Assembly: GCA_023420415.1 (NCBI GenBank)
Contig: JAEZWF010000003.1
Span: forward strand, 77,641-141,640
Reading direction: 5' to 3'
Length of the DNA: 64,000 nt
Source of the DNA: Actinomycetes bacterium
Lineage (GTDB): Bacteria > Actinomycetota > Actinomycetes > Actinomycetales > Dermatophilaceae
The position numbers were made by a program, and so were the translations under genes. Positions 57,574-64,000 of this stretch are shown in pieces. The notes below the pieces were generated by a model. It saw nothing but the letters and a program-made list of their open reading frames with translations. It had not been told where the DNA came from and made no database searches. The first letter of the stretch is position 1. The number at the start of each line of letters is the position of its first letter.

Positions 57574-58304
57574 GCCTGCGCCGCACCCTCGTCACCGCCG
57601 GCCGCGTGCTGGCCCAGCTGCGCTCGGACCACCGCACCATCGGCCTCATGCTCGTGGTGCCCTGCGTGCTGCTCGGCCTGCTGGCGTGGATCTTCCAGGA
57701 CACCCCGGTCTTCGACGGCATCGGCGCCTCGCTGCTCGGCGTCTTCCCGTTCGTCGTGATGTTCATCGTCACCAGCGTCGCCACCCTGCGCGAGCGCACC
57801 AGCGGCACCCTCGAACGGCTGCTCACCACCCCGATGGGCAAGGGCGACTTCATGTTCGGCTACGCCCTGGCGTTCGGGGTGATGGCGGTCGTGCAGGCCC
57901 TCGTGGCAACGGGATTCGCCGTCTGGGTGTGCGGGCTCGACGTCGCCGGGCCGCTGTGGCAGCTCGTCTGCGTCGCGGTGCTCGACGCGGTGCTGGGGAC
58001 GGCGATCGGGCTGCTCGCGAGCGGGTTCGCGCGCACCGAGTTCCAGGCGGTGCAGTTCATGCCGGCCTTCGTGCTGCCGCAGTTCCTGCTCTGCGGGTTG
58101 ATCGTGGCGCGCGACCGGCTGCCCGACGTGCTGCGCTGGGTCAGTGACGTCCTGCCCCTGTCGTATGCCGTGGACGCCATGAAGTCGGTCACGGCCGATG
58201 CCGCTCCCGGCGCCGACGTGGCGCAGGACGGGGGTGTCATCGCGCTGTGGGTGGTCGTCGCCCTGGTCCTCGGCAGCCTCACCCTGCGCCGCCGCACCGC
58301 CTGA
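57570..58304 (+). CDS. ABC-2 type transporter permease
   Basis: The 244-residue membrane protein has six hydrophobic segments with the ABC-2 loop TLRERTSGTLERLLTTPMGK between segments 2 and 3 and PAFVLPQFLLCGLIVARDRL near the end. It is co-translated with the ATPase (ATGA). Although similar in plan to the DrrB-like permease at 12.2 kb, it lacks that protein's VEAERVTPAS loop. A perfect hairpin follows its stop. Confidence 0.9.
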   Translation: MSLRRTLVTAGRVLAQLRSDHRTIGLMLVVPCVLLGLLAWIFQDTPVFDGIGASLLGVFPFVVMFIVTSVATLRERTSGTLERLLTTPMGKGDFMFGYALAFGVMAVVQALVATGFAVWVCGLDVAGPLWQLVCVAVLDAVLGTAIGLLASGFARTEFQAVQFMPAFVLPQFLLCGLIVARDRLPDVLRWVSDVLPLSYAVDAMKSVTADAAPGADVAQDGGVIALWVVVALVLGSLTLRRRTA

Positions 58305-58320
58305 GGTGCCCCGGCTGCGC

Positions 58321-58365
58321 TGCGTCTGCGAGTTTGCCCACCAGCGGGGCAAACTCGCAGACGCA
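58321..58365. terminator. 19-bp perfect hairpin after the ABC operon
   Basis: Arms 58321-58339 (TGCGTCTGCGAGTTTGCCC) and 58347-58365 are exact inverted copies around a seven-base loop. They begin 17 bases after the permease stop. There is no U-run; the following 118 bases before proline dehydrogenase contain a copy of the 8-mer at 58418. Confidence 0.75.
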
Positions 58366-58483
58366 AGCAAGCCGGAGCGGGCACTTTGGTACCGGTGCGT
58401 TCGTGACCTGACTCCACGGCATACCGGTGGCACCGTTAGATTTGTCCGCGGCCCAGAACCGCCCCCCAGAAAGGCCGCCGCCC

Positions 58484-59434
58484 GTGGATGCCAGTGACCT
58501 GCTGCGCAACGCCCTGCTCCAGCTCTCCAAGAGCGACGGTGTCCGCCGGACCATCGAGAAGGCCCCGGTGAGCAGCCAGGTCGTCCACCGCTTCGTCCCG
58601 GGCGACTCCACGCAGGATGCCGTGCGGGCCACGGCCGAGCTGCGGGCCACCAACCGCTTCGCCACCATCGACTACCTCGGCGAGGACACGACCGACCTCA
58701 CCCAGGCGATCCGCACCCGCGACCACTACCTCGAGCTCCTCAAGGCACTCGCAGACGCCGATCTGTCGCAGCACGGCATGGGCGAGGTGAGCCTCAAGCT
58801 CTCGGCCCTGGGCCAGTACCTGCCCGGCGACGGCGACAAGATCGCCCTCGAGCACGCCCGAGAAATCTGCGTCGCGGCCCAGGAGGCCGGCACCACGGTG
58901 ACCCTCGACATGGAGGACCACACGACCACCGACGCCACGCTCGAGGCCCTGCGCGAGCTGCGCAAGGACTTCCCGTGGGTGGGCGCGGTGATCCAGTCCT
59001 ACCTGCGCCGCAGCGTCGCCGACTGTGAGGACCTCGCCCACGAGGGCAGCCGCGTCCGGCTGTGCAAGGGCGCCTACAAGGAGCCGGAGTCGGTCGCGTT
59101 CCAGTCCGGCGGCGAGGTCGACCAGAGCTACGTGCGCTGCCTCAAGGTGCTCATGGCCGGCGCCTGCTACCCGATGGTCGCCAGCCACGACCCGCGGCTC
59201 ATCGAGATCGCCGGCGCCCTCGCCGCGCACCACGAGCGCGAGGCGACGACGTTCGAGTACCAGATGCTCTACGGCATCCGCCCCGAGGAGCAGAAGCGCA
59301 TCGCCGACCGCGGCGACCAGATGCGCGTCTACATCCCCTACGGCGAGGAGTGGTACGGCTACCTCATGCGCCGCATGGCCGAGCGCCCCGCCAACACGAT
59401 GTTCTTCCTGCGCGGTCTCGCCAGCAAGAACTGA
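58484..59434 (+). CDS. putA: proline dehydrogenase
   Basis: The 316-residue FAD enzyme oxidises proline to pyrroline-5-carboxylate and passes electrons to the membrane. It is the short, monofunctional form with the barrel motifs GMGEVSLKLSALGQYL, LDMEDHTTTDATL, RVRLCKGAYKEPES and the C-terminal YGEEWYGYLMRRMAERP, which carries the Tyr and paired Arg that bind proline carboxylate. The GTG at 58484 is used, behind AGAAAGG; the upstream in-frame extension is unsupported. The usual partner P5C dehydrogenase is not nearby; instead proC, for the opposite direction, follows. Confidence 0.92.
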   Translation: MDASDLLRNALLQLSKSDGVRRTIEKAPVSSQVVHRFVPGDSTQDAVRATAELRATNRFATIDYLGEDTTDLTQAIRTRDHYLELLKALADADLSQHGMGEVSLKLSALGQYLPGDGDKIALEHAREICVAAQEAGTTVTLDMEDHTTTDATLEALRELRKDFPWVGAVIQSYLRRSVADCEDLAHEGSRVRLCKGAYKEPESVAFQSGGEVDQSYVRCLKVLMAGACYPMVASHDPRLIEIAGALAAHHEREATTFEYQMLYGIRPEEQKRIADRGDQMRVYIPYGEEWYGYLMRRMAERPANTMFFLRGLASKN

Positions 59435-59471
59435 GGCGCGTCCGCCCCGGCCCGGCTGCCAGACTTGGGCC

Positions 59472-60278
59472 ATGGCAACGCTCGCGATCCTCGGCGCCGG
59501 CACGATGGGGGAGACCCTGCTGTCCGGCCTGATCCGTTCCGGCCGCAGTGCCGCTGACATCGTCGTGACCGCGCGTCGGCCCGAGCGGGCGGCCGAGCTG
59601 GCCGAGCGCTACGGCGTCCGGGCGATGGGCAACGTCGAGGCGGCGGAGGCGGCCGACACGCTCGTCCTCGGCGTGAAGCCGCAGGACATGGGCGGGCTCG
59701 TCACCGAGATCCGTGACCACGTGCGGCCCGGCAACCTCGTCGTGAGCCTCGCCGCCGGCATACCGACGGGGTTCCTCGAGAGCCGCCTCTCCGAAGGGGT
59801 CGCGGTCGTGCGGGTCATGCCCAACACGCCCGCCCTCGTCGACCAGGGCATGTCGGCCGTGAGCCCGGGCCGGTCCGCGGACGCGGCGCACCTCGAGGAG
59901 GCGGCCGACCTGTTGCGTTCGTGTGGCCGTGTCGTCCAGGTCGCCGAGAAGCAGCAGGACGCCGTTACCGCCATCAGCGGCTCGGGACCGGCCTACATCT
60001 TCTACGTCGTCGAGGCGATGATCGAGGCGGGCGTGGTGCTGGGCCTGCCGCGCCCGACCGCGACCGAGCTCGTCGTCCAGACGCTCTTCGGCGCGGCCAC
60101 GATGATGCGCGAGACCGGCCAGCACCCGACCGTGCTGCGCGAGCAGGTCACCTCGCCCGGCGGTACGACCGCTGCCGCGTTGCGCACTCTCGACGACCAC
60201 AAGGTGCGGGCCGCGTTCATCTCGGCCATGGAGGCCGCGGCCCAGCGCTCGCACGACCTTGCGTCCGGGCATGACTGA
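59472..60278 (+). CDS. proC: pyrroline-5-carboxylate reductase
   Basis: ProC reduces pyrroline-5-carboxylate to proline, the last step of proline synthesis. The 268-residue protein has the N-terminal LAILGAGTMGETLLSGLIRS NADPH loop, VLGVKPQDM, VRVMPNTPALVDQGMSAV and the C-terminal signature region SGSGPAYIFYVVEAMIEAGV and LREQVTSPGGTTAAALRTLD. The start is the ATG at 59472, six bases after CAGACT. Its stop overlaps a GNAT gene by 8 bases. Lying next to proline dehydrogenase, both directions of proline metabolism are encoded side by side. Confidence 0.95.
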   Translation: MATLAILGAGTMGETLLSGLIRSGRSAADIVVTARRPERAAELAERYGVRAMGNVEAAEAADTLVLGVKPQDMGGLVTEIRDHVRPGNLVVSLAAGIPTGFLESRLSEGVAVVRVMPNTPALVDQGMSAVSPGRSADAAHLEEAADLLRSCGRVVQVAEKQQDAVTAISGSGPAYIFYVVEAMIEAGVVLGLPRPTATELVVQTLFGAATMMRETGQHPTVLREQVTSPGGTTAAALRTLDDHKVRAAFISAMEAAAQRSHDLASGHD

Positions 60279-60792
60279 GCGCGTGGCCGCCGAGACCGTG
60301 ACGGTATGCCGCGTGGCCCAGTCCGACTGGCAGGTCCAGCGAGCGGTGCGGTTGGCGATGCTGCTGGACGCGCCCGCGGCATACGGGTCGACGTTCGAGC
60401 GCGAGTTCGCCATGACCGAGCAGGACTGGCACGACCGGCTCGCCATCGGTGTCGCCTGGCTGGCCATGGACGGCTCGCTGCCCGTGGGGGCTGTGAAGCT
60501 GATGCCGGCGAGAGGCGACGGGTCCGGCGGTGAGGGGGACACGCACAGCCTCGTCGGCATGTGGGTGGCGGCGCACGCGCGCGGCCGCGGGGTGGCCGAT
60601 GCGCTGGTCGATGCCGTGGTTGCCGAGTCGCGTTCCCTCGGGCTGCGCCGGGTGACGCTCGACGTCGAGGCCGCCAACGCCCGGGCGATCGGGTTCTACG
60701 AGCGGTACGGGTTCGTGCGGACGGGGCGGACGAGCACGGTCCCGCACCAGGGGACACCCGAGTTCGAGATGGAGCTCGTGGTCGCGTCCTGA
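60271..60792 (+). CDS. GNAT-family N-acetyltransferase
   Basis: The 173-residue protein has a GNAT fold: an N-terminal substrate half (VQRAVRLAMLLDAPAAYGST, FEREFAMTEQDWHDRLA), the acetyl-CoA loop HARGRGVADALVDAVVAESR and the C-terminal motif NARAIGFYERYGFVRTGRTS. It begins inside the proC 3' end (ATGACTGA), so it is coupled to proC. Substrate unknown. The next 178 bases hold no gene I can support, only short inverted repeats (GCGGG/CCCGC) that may terminate the transcript. Confidence 0.88.
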   Translation: MTERVAAETVTVCRVAQSDWQVQRAVRLAMLLDAPAAYGSTFEREFAMTEQDWHDRLAIGVAWLAMDGSLPVGAVKLMPARGDGSGGEGDTHSLVGMWVAAHARGRGVADALVDAVVAESRSLGLRRVTLDVEAANARAIGFYERYGFVRTGRTSTVPHQGTPEFEMELVVAS

Positions 60793-60970
60793 GATCGGCG
60801 CCGCCGGGCCGGAGGTGCATTTCTGACGCAAGCAGCGGGAATCCCCGCAGGTCAGAGGGCATTCGGTGCATTGCGGCCGGTTTCGTCATTTCTCTGCGGG
60901 GCTTCGCCCTGCGTGAACACTGGGCAAACCCACCTGACTCGACCGGGCGGGTTCGTGTCACAGTGGTCCC

Positions 60971-61519
60971 ATGAGCGACGAGATCACGGTGCGCCCGTTG
61001 GGGGTTGAGGACTGGGAGCAGTACAAGGCAGTGCGCCTGAACGCCCTGGAGGAGTCGCCCGAAGCGTTCGTCGCCACCTACGACGAGGAGAAGTCGTACG
61101 AGGAGGACCTCTGGCGCAAGCGCATGCAGCGCTCGGAGCGCCTGCTCGCCGAGAACGGCAACGGTGTCGTGGGTGTTGCCAGCGTCGGCACGGCCCGTCC
61201 CGTCGAGGACGAGGACAACGCTGACGGCCTCGTGGGAGAGCTGTTCGGCCTCTGGGTCAGCCCCGCGGCCCGAGGCACCGGGGTCGCGACCCGGCTCGTG
61301 CGTGCGGGCGCCGAGGCCGCCAAGGGCCAGGGCCGCAGCCACCTCGTCTACTGGGTCGGTAGCGACAACGGCCGCGCCGTGGCGTTCGCCAGCGGGTTCG
61401 GGTTCCGCCCGACCGACTACCGCCGCCCGATGCGGGTCAAGGCCGACGACAGCGAGGAGGAGATCGCGATGATCCTCCCGCTCGGCGAGGACCGCGCGGT
61501 CCCGACGCTGCGCGTCTGA
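60971..61519 (+). CDS. GNAT-family N-acetyltransferase
   Basis: The 182-residue protein is another GNAT enzyme: VRPLGVEDWEQYKAVRLNAL then LEESPEAFVATYDEE at the substrate side, VGELFGLWVSPAARGTGVAT as the acetyl-CoA-binding motif A, and NGRAVAFASGFGFRPTDYRR at the end. It is not a close paralogue of the preceding GNAT. CACAGT ends six bases before the ATG. It is convergent with the RCK-domain gene with a 19-base gap that contains only a short TACGGCCG direct repeat. Confidence 0.85.
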   Translation: MSDEITVRPLGVEDWEQYKAVRLNALEESPEAFVATYDEEKSYEEDLWRKRMQRSERLLAENGNGVVGVASVGTARPVEDEDNADGLVGELFGLWVSPAARGTGVATRLVRAGAEAAKGQGRSHLVYWVGSDNGRAVAFASGFGFRPTDYRRPMRVKADDSEEEIAMILPLGEDRAVPTLRV

Positions 61520-61538
61520 CGCCTACGGCCGCAAGGCG

Positions 61539-62204
61539 TTACGGCCGCTGGGCCAGCCGCTCGATCAGCTCGGTCGGGCCGCTCACGATCAGGGTGTCGT
61601 GCGCGGTCACCTTCGTCTCCGGCACGGCATACGTGAAGTCCTGACCCGGCGCCTTGACGCCCACGATCGTCACGCCGTACTTGCTGCGAATCGCGCTCTG
61701 CGCCAACGTGAAACCGATCGCCTCCTGCGGCGGCTTCATCTTGACGATGGCGAACCCGTCGTCGAACTCGATGTAGTCCTTGAGCTTGCCGTTGACCAGG
61801 TGGGCGACCCGCCGGCCGGTCTCGGCCTCGGGCAGGATCACGTGGTGCACGCCGATCCGCTCGAGGATGCGCTTGTGCTCGGGGCCGAGAGCCTTGGCCC
61901 AGATCGTGGGGATGCCCACGTCGACGAGGTTCATCGCCGACAGCACGCTGGCCTCCACGGACGAGCCGATCCCGAGGACCGCGAGCCGGAAGTTGCGCGC
62001 CTTGAGCGAGTTCATCGACGACGGCACGCTCGCGTCGGCCTGCACGACCCTGGTCACCTTGCCGAGAAAGGTCTCGGCGAGCACCGGGTCGCGTTCGACG
62101 GCGACCACGTTGTGCCCGAGCTTTTGCAGTTCCAGCGCCACCGCGCCGCCGAAGCGCCCCAGTCCGATGACCAGGACGTCGTCCTCATAGAGCTTCTTCG
62201 CCAC
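61539..62204 (-). CDS. TrkA/KtrA-type RCK-domain potassium uptake regulator
   Basis: The 221-residue cytosolic protein has an RCK-N Rossmann domain (VLVIGLGRFGGAVALELQKL, a GxGxxG nucleotide site, ending with VAVERDPVLAETF) and a C-terminal RCK-C domain. It binds NAD/ATP and controls a K+ channel or transporter of the Trk/Ktr type; no TrkH- or KtrB-like membrane partner is in the window. The GTG at 62204 is preferred because TAGCGT lies 7 bases upstream; the frame continues to 62288 but that overlaps acuC's start. It is divergent from acuC. Confidence 0.88.
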   Translation of the reverse strand: MAKKLYEDDVLVIGLGRFGGAVALELQKLGHNVVAVERDPVLAETFLGKVTRVVQADASVPSSMNSLKARNFRLAVLGIGSSVEASVLSAMNLVDVGIPTIWAKALGPEHKRILERIGVHHVILPEAETGRRVAHLVNGKLKDYIEFDDGFAIVKMKPPQEAIGFTLAQSAIRSKYGVTIVGVKAPGQDFTYAVPETKVTAHDTLIVSGPTELIERLAQRP

Positions 62205-62211
62205 GGTTGGC

Positions 62212-62272
62212 ACGCTACCGCGTGAGCACCGCCGGGGCGGCGGGTGCCGCTGCGGAGGGCGCCCGGTAGCGT
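62212..62272. promoter_or_regulatory. divergent leaderless promoters of the RCK gene and acuC
   Basis: TAGCGT on the minus strand (62217-62212) ends seven bases before the RCK GTG; TAGCGT on the plus strand (62267-62272) ends six bases before the acuC ATG. The two -10 elements are identical and face outward 49 bases apart, so the genes may be jointly regulated. Confidence 0.6.
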
Positions 62273-62278
62273 TCCAGC

Positions 62279-63475
62279 ATGCCCGCACAGGCGCGCGTGG
62301 TCTGGGACCCGGACTTCACGGCATACGACTTCGGGCCGGGTCATCCCATGAACCCGGTCCGGCTCGACCTGACCGCCCGGCTGTGCCAGGACCTCGGTGT
62401 GTTCGACGCCTCGGGCGTCGAGGTGTTCTCCCCGCCCGTCCCCGGTGACGAGCTGCTCGCGACGGTCCACGACGCGGCATACATCGAGGCGGTCAAGGCG
62501 GCGAGCGCCGACCCCACCGTCGCCGACCCGGCCCGCGGCCTCGGCACCGAGGACGACCCGGCCTTCAAGGGGATGCACGAGGCGAGCGCCCGCATCGTCG
62601 AGGGCACCCGGCAGGTGTGCGCGGACGTGTGGGAAGGGCGTGCCGAGCACGGGGTGAACTTCTGCGGCGGGCTGCACCACGCGATGCGCGACCGGGCCGC
62701 CGGCTTCTGCATCTACAACGACATCGCGGTCGGCATCCAGTGGCTGCTCGACCAGGGCGCCGAGCGCGTCGCCTACGTCGACGTCGACGTGCACCACGGT
62801 GACGGTGTCGAGCGAGTCTTCTGGGACGACCCCCGGGTGCTCACCATCTCATTGCACGAGTCGGGGCGAATGTTGTTTCCCGGCACCGGTTTTCCCGCCG
62901 AGGTCGGCGGGCCGGACGCGCAGGGGTATGCCGTGAACGTCGCCTTGCCACCGGGGCTGGGTGACTCGGCGTGGCTGCGCGCGGTGCAGTCGACGGCCCT
63001 GCCGCTCGTGCGTTCCTTCAAGCCCGACGTGCTCGTGACCCAGCACGGGTGCGACACCCACATGCAGGACCCGCTCGCGCACATGGCGCTGTCGGTCGAT
63101 GCCCAACGCGCGGCGGCCGAGACCTTGCACAAGCTGGCGCACGAGGTGGCCGGTGGTCGTTGGGTGGCGCTAGGTGGCGGTGGCTACGAGCTGGTCGACG
63201 TGGTGCCGCGCACCTGGACGCACCTGACGGCGATCGCGGCGCACGCCCCGGTGCCGCTCACGGCGGAGGTGCCGCAGAGCTGGCTGGAGCACGTGCGGCG
63301 CGTCTTCGGGCGCGAGGGGCCGCGGCGGATGGGTGACCTCGACCCGAAGGACGGCGGCATCTGGGTGCAGCCGTGGGACCTGGGGTACAACCCGCACAGC
63401 GAGTCCGACCGGGCGATCATGGCGACCCGCGAGGCGGTCTTCCCGCTGCAAGGCCTCGACCCGTTCTTCGACTGA
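62279..63475 (+). CDS. acuC: AcuC-type acetoin utilisation protein, histone-deacetylase fold
   Basis: The 398-residue protein is a class I-like deacetylase; in Bacillus AcuC deacetylates acetyl-CoA synthetase. Zinc ligands are visible in YVDVDVHHGDGVERVFW (Asp-His) and the later Asp-containing PDVLVTQHGCDTHMQDPLAH; GFCIYNDIAVGIQWL and VALGGGGYELVD are other hallmarks. Length and motifs look intact. It is followed by 265 bases with no supported gene before the HTH protein; that gap is rich in short G+C repeats around 63480-63540 and carries a possible TTGACG at 63580. Confidence 0.9.
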   Translation: MPAQARVVWDPDFTAYDFGPGHPMNPVRLDLTARLCQDLGVFDASGVEVFSPPVPGDELLATVHDAAYIEAVKAASADPTVADPARGLGTEDDPAFKGMHEASARIVEGTRQVCADVWEGRAEHGVNFCGGLHHAMRDRAAGFCIYNDIAVGIQWLLDQGAERVAYVDVDVHHGDGVERVFWDDPRVLTISLHESGRMLFPGTGFPAEVGGPDAQGYAVNVALPPGLGDSAWLRAVQSTALPLVRSFKPDVLVTQHGCDTHMQDPLAHMALSVDAQRAAAETLHKLAHEVAGGRWVALGGGGYELVDVVPRTWTHLTAIAAHAPVPLTAEVPQSWLEHVRRVFGREGPRRMGDLDPKDGGIWVQPWDLGYNPHSESDRAIMATREAVFPLQGLDPFFD

Positions 63476-63740
63476 CGACGACCGCGGGAGGATCGCAGCG
63501 AGCGCCAGCGAGCGAGGACCGCAGCGCGGAGGAGTCGGTCGCGAAGGTTCGACTGACACTCGTGTCATTTCTCGGGCGATTGACGTACGTTCGGCGGCGT
63601 GTCGGCTGGACTTTTGCTGGGAAGTTTCTCCATGTACTTCCCCACGAGTCACATCTGCCCCTACAGTTCAGTCTGCACGAGCGTAGAGGTCCGCCGGAGG
63701 GGAAGCCGGCGATGCGCGCGTGCAGGAGATCGAGGTGATC

Positions 63741-63941
63741 ATGTCCAACGAGCGACAGCTCGCCGAGGTGCGGTTCCTGACCGTCGCCGAGGTGGCCTCG
63801 ATCATGCGCGTGTCGAAGATGACCGTGTACCGCATGGTGCACGCCGGGGAGCTCCCAGCCATCCGTGTGGGTCGATCCTTCCGGGTGCCGGAGGACGCAG
63901 TGCACAAGTACCTCCGGACGTCCTACGTCGACACCGCATGA
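63741..63941 (+). CDS. excisionase-family HTH DNA-binding protein (Rv0500A-like)
   Basis: The 66-residue protein has a MerR/excisionase winged helix: FLTVAEVASIMRVSKMTVYR, MVHAGELPAIRVGRSFRVPE and a short tail (YLRTSYVDTA). It closely follows the Mycobacterium Rv0500A pattern. In actinobacteria the tiny ribosomal/COX24-like gene often comes next; the window ends 59 bases on, in a very G+C-rich stretch that may be a terminator. It starts at ATG 63741; an upstream in-frame ATG-less extension from 63720 is possible. Its regulatory target is unknown. Confidence 0.85.
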   Translation: MSNERQLAEVRFLTVAEVASIMRVSKMTVYRMVHAGELPAIRVGRSFRVPEDAVHKYLRTSYVDTA

Positions 63942-64000
63942 CGAAGTGCTGACCGCACACCGAGGGCCGGCCCGCGCCCCGGGGCCCCGGCCCCCCGGGC

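Larger units (their letters stand above)
1041..62932. repeat. dispersed 8-mer GTATGCCG / CGGCATAC, about 65 copies
   Basis: By eye I count about 30 GTATGCC and 35 GGCATAC copies between 1041 and 62932; every one I checked extends to the 8-mer GTATGCCG. Examples: 1041, 5732, 10741, 15058, 20355, 31546, 40078, 50019, 62926 (plus orientation) and 1222, 4369, 9790, 19049, 27663, 37683, 46710, 55484, 61626 (minus). Most lie inside genes. In codons they appear as Tyr-Ala (TAT GCC), Ala-Tyr (GCA TAC), Gly-Ile-Pro (GGC ATA CC) and Gly-Met-Pro (GGT ATG CCG). A few copies may have been missed. Confidence 0.85.

Noticed and set aside
1041..62932. The GTATGCCG word as a KOPS- or Chi-like polar motif
   Set aside because: Copies are about equal on the two strands (about 30 and 35 by eye), with no visible bias along the window. 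Polar motifs are strongly biased.
1..64000. CRISPR arrays, tRNA or rRNA genes, transposases, phage genes
   Set aside because: No direct-repeat-spacer arrays, cloverleaf-like elements or transposase motifs were seen. The inverted repeats noted are isolated intergenic hairpins.

Overview
The window is from a high-GC actinobacterium. The gene order panC-panD-nadB-nadC ... lysS-lsr2 ... clpC, together with disA, radA, Ku and LigD, an Rv2747-type argA and an Rv0500A-type HTH gene, points to Actinomycetes. My impression is Micrococcales, Intrasporangiaceae-like; that family call is inference. I see no rRNA, tRNA, CRISPR array, transposase or phage genes.

Layout. 1-7.5 kb: cofactor genes (pantothenate panC, cut at the window edge, and panD; NAD nadB and nadC), a VapBC-type toxin-antitoxin pair, a truncated divergent ATPase remnant, then lysS, a small membrane protein, lsr2 and a FhuF-like Fe-S protein. 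7.5-12.2 kb: a DNA end-joining island with LigD polymerase and LigD ligase as separate genes, a Uma2-type nuclease and Ku. 12.2-15.7 kb: a drug-efflux-type ABC pair with a PadR regulator and its likely operators, and a Nei/Fpg glycosylase. 15.7-20.6 kb: a minus-strand run of protease, MoxR ATPase, DUF58 and two VWA proteins. 20.7-30.1 kb: SET-domain protein, paaK, clpC with a ClgR-like site, a divergent DUF305/LVIVD pair, an LCP protein and argA. 30.1-46.3 kb: a surface-polysaccharide locus (two UDP-sugar dehydrogenases, a WecB epimerase, a Wzm/Wzt-type exporter and five glycosyltransferase genes, two of them multidomain) ending in an MFS transporter. 46.3-51.9 kb: mutY, disA and radA, a methyltransferase and conserved unknowns. 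51.9-54.1 kb: a tight three-gene operon of a duplicated-module protein, a zincin protease and a HEAT-like protein, the best candidate here for an undescribed system. 54.3-64 kb: Ppx/GppA, a TIM-barrel isomerase, TetR with an ABC exporter, proline dehydrogenase, proC, two GNATs, TrkA-type RCK protein, AcuC-type deacetylase and an HTH protein.

Two window-wide patterns stand out. The 8-mer GTATGCCG or its complement occurs about 65 times by eye, on both strands and in several codon phases, and forms the stems of three terminator-like hairpins. Many genes begin 6-7 bases after a TAnnnT hexamer, the geometry of leaderless transcripts.

Most operon joins are tight (ATGA or GTGA overlaps), so neighbours within a strand block are probably co-transcribed. 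All functional calls come from reading motifs and context; no database search was run.
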